Positions 19,791-26,949 of a DNA stretch of 64,000 nt are shown here, one piece after another. Both the position numbers and the translations under genes were made by a program. The DNA lies in assembly GCA_046352935.1 (NCBI GenBank), contig JAXMGR010000006.1:62001-126000 (forward strand). Reading direction: 5' to 3'. The DNA is from CAYWMY01 sp046352935 (GTDB lineage Bacteria > Pseudomonadota > Gammaproteobacteria > Steroidobacterales > Steroidobacteraceae). The notes beneath the pieces were generated by a model. That model was not told where the DNA came from. It was given only the letters and a program-made list of their open reading frames with translations, and did no database searches. The stretch's first letter is position 1. Every line of letters begins with the position of its first letter.

Positions 19791-20536
19791 TCGCAGAGGG
19801 GATCGGCCGGACCATCCGGACGAGCGGGCCCGGACACACTGCCACCCTTCCGCTCGCGCCCGGCCAGGTCGAGCCCCGCGATCAGATCACGCACGCCCGC
19901 AACGGCAGAGAAACCGTCGAGCGAACGTGGGGGAGCCCCGGCGACCGGCTCCCGCATGCCGATGACGTGGCCGATACCGAAGCGCAGCGCGGCACGCAGC
20001 ACCTCCGGGCTGTCGTCCAGGAAAACGGTACGGGCAGGCTCGATGCCTTCCCTCGAAGCCAGTGCAGTCCAGAAGACGTCGTGCTCCTTGGGCGCACCGA
20101 ATTCGTGCGAACTGATCGCGCGATCCAGCCACCGGATCACACCCGCGTGGCTGTCCTTGATCGCCAGCGCCTCGGGATGGGCGTTGGTGACGAGCACGAG
20201 CCGCCGGCCCGTGGCGCGCACCCGCCCCAGGAATTCGCGCGCGCCCGGCAACCAGGCAACCTCATGGCGCGCGGCGCGCTTCAGCGCCGCGATGTCCAGG
20301 TCGAGCGTGCGACTCCAGTAGTCGATGCAGTACCAGTCGAGCGTGCCGCGTGTCGTCTCGAACAGCCCGGCCAGGCGGTGCCAGGCCTCGTCGGGCCCGA
20401 TTCCGTGGTGCGCGGCGTAGGCGCGCGGGATGCGCCCGCGCCAGAAGCGGTCGTCGAAGCCGAGGTCGAGAAGCGTGCCGTCGAGGTCGACCAGCACTGT
20501 ATCGACCTGATTCCAGTCCGGATCCGCCGTTGTCAT
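19760..20536 (-). CDS. yrfG: HAD-family nucleotidase, GMP/IMP type
   Basis: A 258-residue haloacid dehalogenase phosphatase. HAD motif I is VLVDLDGTLLD, motif II LVTNA, the lysine lies in GAPKE, and motif IV is VFLDDSPE. The sequence resembles E. coli YrfG, a purine nucleotide phosphatase. About 30 extra residues at the C-terminus (GSVSGPARPDG...) overlap the end of rhlB and may be non-conserved. It is divergent from cysQ across 42 bases. A consensus TATAAT on this strand sits only 7 bases before the ATG. Confidence 0.82.
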   Translation of the reverse strand: MTTADPDWNQVDTVLVDLDGTLLDLGFDDRFWRGRIPRAYAAHHGIGPDEAWHRLAGLFETTRGTLDWYCIDYWSRTLDLDIAALKRAARHEVAWLPGAREFLGRVRATGRRLVLVTNAHPEALAIKDSHAGVIRWLDRAISSHEFGAPKEHDVFWTALASREGIEPARTVFLDDSPEVLRAALRFGIGHVIGMREPVAGAPPRSLDGFSAVAGVRDLIAGLDLAGRERKGGSVSGPARPDGPADPLCDQVVLGGVGG

Positions 20537-20542
20537 GCGGGT

Positions 20543-20548
20543 ATTATA
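20543..20548 (-). promoter_or_regulatory. Possible -10 element of yrfG
   Basis: A perfect TATAAT on the minus strand ends 6 bases before the ATG of yrfG. If used, transcription would begin at about the start codon and the mRNA would be leaderless. No good -35 is visible at 16-18 bases. On the plus strand the same bases offer TATTAT for cysQ, 31 bases before its ATG. Confidence 0.35.
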
Positions 20549-20578
20549 GGAGCCGTTCCAACCGCAGGCTCAGCATCG

Positions 20579-21376
20579 ATGGTTCCGAATCCACACGACC
20601 TGCTGCACGAAGTCGTCGCGATCGCCCGCGCCGCGGGCCGCGCCGTCCTGCAGGTCTACGCGTCCTCGTTCGCGATCGCGGAGAAGAGCGACCGCTCGCC
20701 GCTGACCGAGGCCGACCTGCGCTCGCAGGAAGTCATCAGCGCCGGACTCAGGCGCGTCGCACCCGAGATCCCGGTGCTGTCCGAGGAGGCCGAACAGACG
20801 CCGTTCGCCGAGCGCTCGCACTGGGACTGGCTCTGGGTCGTGGACCCGCTCGACGGGACGAAGGAGTTCATCCAGCGCAATGGCGAGTTCACGGTCAACA
20901 TCGCGCTGGTCCACGCGCATCGCCCGGTACTGGGCGTGGTGCACGCCCCCGTGCTGCAGCGGGACTACTACGCGGTCGAGGGCTATGGCGCGCTGCGCGT
21001 CGATGGTGACGGCACCACGAAGCCGATCCGCGTCCGGCAGCCCCCCGCCCGTCCGCTTCGCATCGTGGGCAGCCGGTCCCATCGCGGCGACTCGCTGGAC
21101 GGGTTCCTCGCCCGCGCCGGAGAGCACGAACTCGTCGCGATCGGCAGCTCGCTGAAACTGTGCCTCGTCGCGGAAGGCGCGGCCGATGTGTACCCGCGGC
21201 TCGGACCCACGATGGAATGGGATACGGCAGCAGGCCAGGCCGTGGTCGAGCAGGCCGGCGGCCACGTCGTGGGACTCGATGGCCAGCCACTCGCCTACAA
21301 CGCCCGGCCCGAGCTGCTCAACCCCCATTTCCTCGCGTACGGCGACGAGCGTGGCGACTGGCTGCAGAAGATCTAG
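20579..21376 (+). CDS. cysQ: 3'(2'),5'-bisphosphate nucleotidase
   Basis: Hydrolyses 3'-phosphoadenosine 5'-phosphate, a by-product of sulfate assimilation. It is a Mg-dependent, Li-sensitive inositol-monophosphatase-fold enzyme. Metal-site motifs seen: EEAEQTPF, DPLDGTKEF, WDTAAGQAV. Its 265 residues are in the normal range (E. coli 246). The ATG at 20579 begins the conserved helix LLHEVVAIARAAG; the longer open frame upstream has no similarity. Divergent from yrfG. Confidence 0.93.
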   Translation: MVPNPHDLLHEVVAIARAAGRAVLQVYASSFAIAEKSDRSPLTEADLRSQEVISAGLRRVAPEIPVLSEEAEQTPFAERSHWDWLWVVDPLDGTKEFIQRNGEFTVNIALVHAHRPVLGVVHAPVLQRDYYAVEGYGALRVDGDGTTKPIRVRQPPARPLRIVGSRSHRGDSLDGFLARAGEHELVAIGSSLKLCLVAEGAADVYPRLGPTMEWDTAAGQAVVEQAGGHVVGLDGQPLAYNARPELLNPHFLAYGDERGDWLQKI

Positions 21377-21403
21377 CGGATCGCGCCTGGCCCGGCGCCG
21401 GTC

Positions 21404-21715
21404 ATGCTGACCACGCTCGTCGCGATCTCCGGCATCGGCGTCATCGTGCTCGTCTGGCACGCGGCGATGGAGGCGCGCGAGTTCGCCAACGAGATCGCGG
21501 CCGACACCTGCCAGGAAGCGGGGGTGCAGCTCCTGGACGGAACGGTGTTCTTCCAGTCGGCACGCATCGCACGCGACGAATCAGGGTGGCCCTCGCTGCG
21601 GCGCACCTATATCTTCGAGTACACCGAGGACGGTGACCGGCGCCGGCGCGGTTTCGTGGTTCTCCTCGGCCGCCGGATCGAGACCGTGGGCCTGGGCCCC
21701 AGGGCCGTGAATTGA
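21404..21715 (+). CDS. DUF3301 small membrane-anchored protein
   Basis: 103 residues with an N-terminal membrane helix (LTTLVAISGIGVIVLVW) and a conserved body CQEAGVQLLDGTVFF followed by RRTYIFEYTEDGDRRRRG, the DUF3301 pattern. Function unknown. Its TGA is inside the start region of the PHP gene (ATTGA), so the two are probably co-translated. It follows cysQ by 27 bases. Confidence 0.85.
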   Translation: MLTTLVAISGIGVIVLVWHAAMEAREFANEIAADTCQEAGVQLLDGTVFFQSARIARDESGWPSLRRTYIFEYTEDGDRRRRGFVVLLGRRIETVGLGPRAVN

Positions 21716-22578
21716 CCGGCACCATCGACCTGCACCTGCATTCGCAGGCCTCCGACGGCGTGCTGGCGCCGGCCGCGGTCGTCGCACACGCCGTGCAGCG
21801 TGGCGTCCGGGTCCTCGCGCTGACCGACCACGACACGCTGGCCGGCCTCGAGGAAGCCTCCACCGCCGCCCGGACCCTCGATGTCGCGTTCATCCGCGGC
21901 GTCGAGCTGTCCGCGGGTCATGCGGGCCACGCGCTGCATGTCGTAGGACTCGGGCTCGGCACCGGCACCGCCATCGCCGCACTCGAGGAACTGATCGCGG
22001 CCACCGCGACGCTGCGCGGCGCGCGAGCCCGGGAGATCGCACACCGCCTGGACCACGCCGGCGCTCCGGGCGCCGCAGCGCTCGAGCTCGCCCTGCGCGG
22101 AACGACCCTGCCGACGCGCACGCATTTCGCGCGGGCACTCGTGCAGCTCGGCCATGCCCGCGAGCCACAGCAGGCGTTCGACCGCTACCTGGGCCGCGGC
22201 GGCCGCGCATACGTGCCGGGCGAGTGGCCGACGCTGGAATCCTGCATCGCCGCCGTCCGCGCGGCCGGCGGCGTCGCCGTGCTCGCTCACCCGCTGCGCT
22301 ACAGGCTGTCTGCCGGACAACGCCGGCGACTGGTCGCGGAATTCCGCGACTGCGGCGGCGAGGCCGTCGAAGTAGTCTCCGGCGCGGGCTCGCGCGAGCA
22401 GTTCGAGGCCGGCGTCTCGCTGGCTCTCCGTGCCGGACTCGACGGGTCCGTGGGCTCCGACTTCCATGATCCCGCGATCGCATGGAATCAACCGGGTCGA
22501 TTGGCTAAGCTTCCCGCCACCGTCCGGCCGGTATGGCGGCGCCTGGGAATCGGCGCAGATGCGGGAGCTGGAACATGA
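21712..22578 (+). CDS. PHP-domain phosphoesterase, YciV/RNase AM type
   Basis: A 288-residue PHP enzyme related to nucleoside 3',5'-bisphosphate phosphatase / RNase AM (YciV, TrpH). Metal ligands seen: HLHSQASDG near the N-terminus, ALTDHDT, ELSAGH, AHPLRY and the closing GSDFHD. The start is a TTG overlapping the previous stop. YciV trims RNA 5' ends and degrades pAp; here it follows cysQ, which also acts on pAp, so a shared nucleotide-clearing role is plausible (inference). The stop overlaps the next ATG (ATGA). Confidence 0.87.
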   Translation: MTGTIDLHLHSQASDGVLAPAAVVAHAVQRGVRVLALTDHDTLAGLEEASTAARTLDVAFIRGVELSAGHAGHALHVVGLGLGTGTAIAALEELIAATATLRGARAREIAHRLDHAGAPGAAALELALRGTTLPTRTHFARALVQLGHAREPQQAFDRYLGRGGRAYVPGEWPTLESCIAAVRAAGGVAVLAHPLRYRLSAGQRRRLVAEFRDCGGEAVEVVSGAGSREQFEAGVSLALRAGLDGSVGSDFHDPAIAWNQPGRLAKLPATVRPVWRRLGIGADAGAGT

Positions 22579-22799
22579 CGGTCGAAGACGACAAGGTCAA
22601 CACGGAGCTCATCGAACGCATGCAGAAGCTTCGTGAACTGCGGATCGAACACCGCGATCTCGATGACGTCATCGCACGCCTGTCGCTGGACCTCTATGTC
22701 AACGAGCTGCAGCTCAAGCGGCTGAAGAAGCGCAAGCTGCTCATCAAGGACCAGATCGCGCGGCTCGAGAGCGAGCTGATCCCGGATCTGAACGCCTGA
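22575..22799 (+). CDS. YdcH/DUF465 family small protein
   Basis: 74 residues, almost all one amphipathic coiled helix. The DUF465 core is visible: LRIEHRDLDDVIARL followed by LQLKRLKKRKLLIKDQI. Function is unknown. The ATG at 22575 overlaps the PHP stop; a longer frame upstream exists but lies inside the previous gene. Confidence 0.88.
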   Translation: MTVEDDKVNTELIERMQKLRELRIEHRDLDDVIARLSLDLYVNELQLKRLKKRKLLIKDQIARLESELIPDLNA

Positions 22800-22842
22800 A
22801 CGTCCGCGTCTCGCGGCAACGAGACAGGGAGCCTGTCCGCGC

Positions 22843-24174
22843 ATGGCGGAACCCGGCATTCTCGATCGACTCCTGGAACCCGCGGTGATCACCGAGGTGG
22901 CGGCCATGCTCCTGGCGGTCACGGTGGCCTGGGTCGCGATCCGCCTGGTCGAGCGCTGGTATGCCTCGCGGCCGGATCCGCACCACGGTCTCCCCGCGCT
23001 GGCCCGGGAAGCCGCCGCTGTGGCCGTGCCCTATCTGGTGGCACTCACGCTCGTCTGGGGCGGGCGCCAGCTGTTCCGCGCATTCGACGTCGAGACCATG
23101 TTCCTCACCCGCGCGATTCCGCTGCTCGCCGCGCTGGTGGCGATCCGCCTGGGGGTCTTCCTGCTCTCGGTATCGCTCGGCAAGGACCGCCGTCTGCGCG
23201 TGCTCGAGAACCGCACCACGCTGATCGTCTGGTTCTTCGTCGCGCTGCATCTGCTGGGCTGGCTCGAGGCCCTGATCGCGACGCTGGATGCCGTCGGCTT
23301 CACAGCGGGCGGCGCGCGCATCACGCTCTGGTCCGTGTTCAAGTCGCTGTTCACCGTCACGCTGTTCGTCATCGTCAGCATCTGGGTCGCCCGCTGGATC
23401 GAGCAGCGTGTCCGGAACCTGGAACCGCTCGCGCCTGCAACGCGCATCGGCATCGCGAAGTTCATCCAGGCCGTGCTGATCGGATTCGGCGTGCTGCTGG
23501 GACTGCGCGCATCCGGCGTCGACCTCACCGCACTGACGGTGTTCTCCGGCGCCATCGGCATCGGGCTCGGGTTCGGCCTGCAGTCCATCGCAGCGAACTT
23601 CGTCAGCGGCTTCGTGCTGCTCATGGACAAGTCCATCAAGCCCGGCGACGTGATCAGCTTCACGGGCACGCCCGGGACCAGCACCGAGGGCTTCGGCTGG
23701 GTGCAGGAACTGCGCGGCCGCTACGTCGTCGTGCGCGACCGCGACGGCGTCGAGACGCTGGTACCCAACCAGCACGTGATCACCAACATGGTGATCAACT
23801 GGTCCCACACGGACCCGAAGGTGCGCCTCAAGCTGCCCATCCGGATCTCGTACCGGGACGATCCGGAAGTCGCGCTCGCGGTGCTGCTCAGGGCCGCCGA
23901 GAACCATCCGCGCATCCTCGTCGACCCCAAACCCGTCTCGCGGCTCATGCGCTTCGGCGAGTACGCGATGGAACTGGAACTGCGCTTCTGGATCATCGAC
24001 CCGCAGGAAGGCGTCAACAACGTGCGCTCGGACGTCAACCGCCGCATCTGGAAACTGTTCCGGGAACATGGCATCACGATTCCCGTGCCGCAACAGCAGG
24101 TGCGGCTGCTCGACGACGGCGACACCCGCGGTGCCGCGGGCGTGCCACCGTCATCGCCCGCAGGCGACGTGTGA
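22843..24174 (+). CDS. MscS-family mechanosensitive channel
   Basis: A 443-residue inner-membrane protein with four to five helices before the pore region, longer than E. coli MscS (286) and nearer the MscK/YbdG-like group. The pore-lining helix and beta domain are recognisable: GAIGIGLGFGLQSIAANFV, FVLLMDKSIKPGDVI, and VPNQHVITNMVINWS. Such channels release solutes on hypo-osmotic shock. A good site (AGACAGGGAGCC) precedes the ATG. It follows the YdcH-like gene by 43 bases. Confidence 0.92.
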   Translation: MAEPGILDRLLEPAVITEVAAMLLAVTVAWVAIRLVERWYASRPDPHHGLPALAREAAAVAVPYLVALTLVWGGRQLFRAFDVETMFLTRAIPLLAALVAIRLGVFLLSVSLGKDRRLRVLENRTTLIVWFFVALHLLGWLEALIATLDAVGFTAGGARITLWSVFKSLFTVTLFVIVSIWVARWIEQRVRNLEPLAPATRIGIAKFIQAVLIGFGVLLGLRASGVDLTALTVFSGAIGIGLGFGLQSIAANFVSGFVLLMDKSIKPGDVISFTGTPGTSTEGFGWVQELRGRYVVVRDRDGVETLVPNQHVITNMVINWSHTDPKVRLKLPIRISYRDDPEVALAVLLRAAENHPRILVDPKPVSRLMRFGEYAMELELRFWIIDPQEGVNNVRSDVNRRIWKLFREHGITIPVPQQQVRLLDDGDTRGAAGVPPSSPAGDV

Positions 24175-24214
24175 GCGGCTGCGGTACGCATGGCCGGCCG
24201 GCTCGGAGTACCGC

Positions 24215-24643
24215 ATGAGCCCGGGCGCTGACGGAACGAAGCCGCCGCCGGCGATCCCGGCCGGTGAAGTGAGATTCGCATTCGTGCGCTCGCCGGGTCC
24301 CGGCGGACAGAACGTGAACAAGCTGGCGACGGCCTGCGAGCTGCGTTTCCACGTCGCATCGAGCACGCTGCTCGATGCCCCCGGCAAGGAACGCCTGCGG
24401 CGCCTCGCCGGCCGCCGGCTCACGCGCGACGACGAGATCGTCATCGAGGCCCACCGCCTGCGCACGCAGGAACAGAACCGCCGCGACGCGCTCGACCGGC
24501 TCGGCGCGCTGATCGCCGCGGCGCGTCATGTACCGAAGGCACGCAGGAAGACGAAGCCCACGAAGGGCTCGGTCGAGCGCCGGCTGGAATCGAAGCGGAA
24601 GCGGCAGCGGACGAAGCGTCTGCGCACAGACTCGTACGACTAG
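24215..24643 (+). CDS. arfB: Peptidyl-tRNA hydrolase ArfB (ribosome rescue)
   Basis: A codon-independent release factor that frees stalled ribosomes. The 142-residue product (E. coli 140) shows the catalytic GGQ in SPGPGGQNVNK and the basic C-terminal tail (KARRKTKPTKGS, RRLESKRKRQRTKRLR) that inserts into the empty mRNA channel. Start MSPGADG was chosen because the upstream extension overlaps the MscS gene without similarity. The last clear plus-strand gene before a minus-strand hemerythrin gene. Confidence 0.93.
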   Translation: MSPGADGTKPPPAIPAGEVRFAFVRSPGPGGQNVNKLATACELRFHVASSTLLDAPGKERLRRLAGRRLTRDDEIVIEAHRLRTQEQNRRDALDRLGALIAAARHVPKARRKTKPTKGSVERRLESKRKRQRTKRLRTDSYD

Positions 24644-24746
24644 CACCCTCCGCACGGCGCCGCGCGGGCCGCGTCGCGAGCTTGGTTCCGGGCGCAGCGT
24701 CCGCCACGCCCCCTCCTCGGCCACCACGCCACCCGAGGCCTCGCTG

Positions 24747-25433
24747 TCAGAAGCACTGCAGCCGCTTCACGAGATCGTCACGGGCCGGGTCATCGCCGGC
24801 GGCCTCGTCGGTCATCGGGTACAGGATCCGCTCTTCCTTGATGTTGTGACTGCCGAGCACGTCCATCAGGCTATCGAGCGCAGAGTCGGTACGGGCGTGG
24901 TCGGCCGCCTCCAGTGCAGCCGCCGTGTCGCCCATCAGCTGGCGGATATCGACATGCTCGCTGCGCATCACGAAGGTGGGACCACCTCCCGTCATGCCCG
25001 TCATCTGTTCGAACAGCGGGAACAGGATCTGCTCCTCGACCTCGATGTGACGGTCGAGCCCGCAGCCGAACTCGGCGAAACGCGCACCGGCCTGCGCGAA
25101 CGCACCGGCGGCCACGTGGTTCCTGACCTCCGCGGCGAGGTCATCGAGGCGCCGGTGGTCGGTCTCCAGATACTCCGTCACATTGCGCGGACCATCGGAT
25201 TCCCGCCGACGGATCTCGACCCGGAACCGGGCCGGGCCGGCCTCGAGGACGTTCCATTCGAACATTCCGGGCCGCGCACTCTGGAACTCGTCGAGCAGCG
25301 GCCGCGGATAGTGGTCGTTGACGATCACGAGTCCCTCGTCTCCCCGAAGCGCGTCGAAGATCCCGAAGATCTCCCCATGTCGCTGCCCGGGCGGCAGCGT
25401 TCGAACATCGAGCTCACGAATCACCGGCTTCAT
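24747..25433 (-). CDS. DUF2249-hemerythrin protein
   Basis: 228 residues in two parts. Residues 1-80 form a DUF2249 domain (IRELDVRTLPPGQRHGEIFGIF...GDEGLVIVNDHYPRPL). Residues 90-215 form a hemerythrin four-helix bundle with putative di-iron ligands in TDHRRLD, RHIEVEEQILFPLFE, SEHVDIRQLM and SHNIKEERILYP. Such proteins bind oxygen or NO, or repair iron centres under nitrosative stress; a denitrifier context suits that (inference). The ATG follows GAGGAGACGTG. A longer start was rejected for lack of similarity. Confidence 0.88.
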   Translation of the reverse strand: MKPVIRELDVRTLPPGQRHGEIFGIFDALRGDEGLVIVNDHYPRPLLDEFQSARPGMFEWNVLEAGPARFRVEIRRRESDGPRNVTEYLETDHRRLDDLAAEVRNHVAAGAFAQAGARFAEFGCGLDRHIEVEEQILFPLFEQMTGMTGGGPTFVMRSEHVDIRQLMGDTAAALEAADHARTDSALDSLMDVLGSHNIKEERILYPMTDEAAGDDPARDDLVKRLQCF

Positions 25434-25740
25434 CACGTCTCCTCGTGGGGTCGCTGCGGGCGACCTCATTGCACACGTTCACTCTCGGCACGCGAGCGGG
25501 CGCGCCGCATCCGAAGCATCTGCGATCCCGCACGAGCCGCGGCGGCGACTGCGGCTTCGGCGGCAGCATCGGCCACCCCAGGGCCCGGCTCCCCGCCACG
25601 CTCCGGTCGGGCTCGCAAGAGCAGGACCGCGATCACCACGGCCGGAACGGGAACTGCATCCGGCCTTGCCCTCGGCGGCTGGCTCCTGCGACCATGATCG
25701 CAGGATTTCATGCAGCAGAATCACAGCAGAGAGGGATCCC
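25434..25740. other. Intergenic region between hemerythrin and SDR genes
   Basis: 307 bases, the divergent control region of two genes. An open frame of 81 codons lies on the minus strand (25466-25711) with one hydrophobic stretch (PVPAVVIAVLLL) and an Ala/Arg-rich tail. It has no family signature and may be chance in this GC-rich DNA. I see no clear promoter pair. Confidence 0.5.
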
Positions 25741-26496
25741 ATGGGCAAACTGACAGGGCGCGTCGCGATCGTCACCGCGGCGGCCGACGGCATCGGCGCG
25801 GCCACCGCGGAAGTCCTGGCGAGTGAAGGCGCGACCGTGGTCGCCACGGACATCAACCAGACCGGTGTCGAGGCCGTGGCCGCGAGGATCGGCGGACAGT
25901 CGATCGGCCTGCACCACGATGCGGGCGACGAACAGCACTGGCAGCGCGTCGTGAACACCGTGAAGGAACGCTTCGGCCGGCTGGACATCCTCGTCAACAA
26001 CGCCGGAGGCACCGGCGCCGGCACCATCGAGAACATCAAGCCGCAGGAATTCCGCGATGCGATGCGCCTCAACCTCGAGAGCACTTTCATCGGCTCGCAG
26101 CTCGCCGTCGAGATCATGAAGGGCACCGGCGGAAGCATCATCAACGTCTCGTCGGTGCTCGGGCTGCGGGCTTCCTGGCACGCCACCGCGTACGGCCCTG
26201 CGAAGGCCGCTGTACGGATGCTGACGAAATGCGTCGCGCTGCACTGCGCCGAGAACCGCTACAACATCCGCTGCAATTCCGTGCACCCGGGCTACATCCT
26301 CACGCGGCAGACGAAGAAGTGGTTCGACGAGCAGCCGAACGGCGCCGAGCTGCTGGCCGACGTGATCCGCAAGCATCCCATCGGTTTCCTGGGCGACCCG
26401 GCGGACATCGCCAAGGGGATCCTCTATCTCGCGAGCGACGATGCGCGGTTCATCACGGGCGCGGAACTCGTCATCGACGGCGGCTTCACGATGTAG
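25741..26496 (+). CDS. Short-chain dehydrogenase/reductase
   Basis: A 251-residue classical SDR, a Rossmann-fold NAD(P)H oxidoreductase. Seen: VNNAGGTGAG for the NNAG motif, catalytic Ser in INVSSVLG, YGPAK for YxxxK, and VHPGYILT after the active site. The nucleotide-binding motif reads TAAADGIG where most members have TGxxxGIG, so the first glycine is alanine. Asp at the end of beta-2 (VVATDINQ) suggests NAD(H) preference. The ATG follows AGAGAGGGATCCC. Substrate unknown; the 3' region holds large inverted repeats. Confidence 0.88.
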   Translation: MGKLTGRVAIVTAAADGIGAATAEVLASEGATVVATDINQTGVEAVAARIGGQSIGLHHDAGDEQHWQRVVNTVKERFGRLDILVNNAGGTGAGTIENIKPQEFRDAMRLNLESTFIGSQLAVEIMKGTGGSIINVSSVLGLRASWHATAYGPAKAAVRMLTKCVALHCAENRYNIRCNSVHPGYILTRQTKKWFDEQPNGAELLADVIRKHPIGFLGDPADIAKGILYLASDDARFITGAELVIDGGFTM

Positions 26497-26508
26497 GCCC
26501 GGCCGCAC

Positions 26509-26559
26509 GCCCCCGCCGGACCGGCCTCACCTGCAGGCGGGCCCGGTCCGGGCGGGGGC
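26509..26559 (+). repeat. Long imperfect inverted repeat after the SDR gene
   Basis: Arms 26509-26524 and 26543-26559 pair over 16 bases with one bulged G, around an 18-base loop. It begins 12 bases past the SDR stop and could stop RNA decay or transcription, but no T-run follows. It is the first of several inverted repeats in the 453-base gap before nirS. Confidence 0.6.
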
Positions 26560-26651
26560 CGTCTGCAGCAGGATCTCCGGCAGGGCGGCCGCATCCCTCC
26601 CCGCCCCCCGGAATCCCCGGCGCCCGCCGGGTTCCCTCCGCGCCCATCGGG

Positions 26652-26683
26652 GGCGTACCGGTCCCGGACGGGTCCGGTACGCC
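26652..26683. repeat. Perfect 10-base inverted repeat upstream of nirS
   Basis: GGCGTACCGG and CCGGTACGCC are separated by 12 bases. It lies about 270 bases before the nirS ATG in a gap with no gene. It may be an operator or an RNA hairpin. The gap 26497-26949 otherwise holds short palindromes and no credible coding frame. Confidence 0.6.
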
Positions 26684-26820
26684 GGTTCGGGGACGCCTGC
26701 CTTCGGATCAGCCGGTGGCCCGGCAGGGCGAGCCCGGATGCCGGGAATGATTTCCGGAATGCTGCCGACATCTTCAACCGGCTTTTTCGCCGCCGGAAAT
26801 GGCTCGCGTCTGCTCGTGAA

Positions 26821-26837
26821 GGTACCTGATCCGTACC
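26821..26837. promoter_or_regulatory. GGTAC-N7-GTACC palindrome upstream of nirS
   Basis: A 5-base inverted repeat with a 7-base spacer, 113 bases before the nirS ATG and a little upstream of the A/T-rich TTTTAGACAACCTTTATG stretch, the best promoter-like DNA in the gap. It does not match the FNR/Dnr site TTGAT-N4-ATCAA, and I find no such site here. Role unproven. Confidence 0.3.
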
Positions 26838-26949
26838 GGTTTTAGACAACCTTTATGCGTAGTTCCCGCGATCGTCGCGTACGGCGAGACGCGTATCCTT
26901 TCGCGACGTTCAGGGCTGTGCCCTGCTTTCGGGAAAGGGAGAAGATCAA

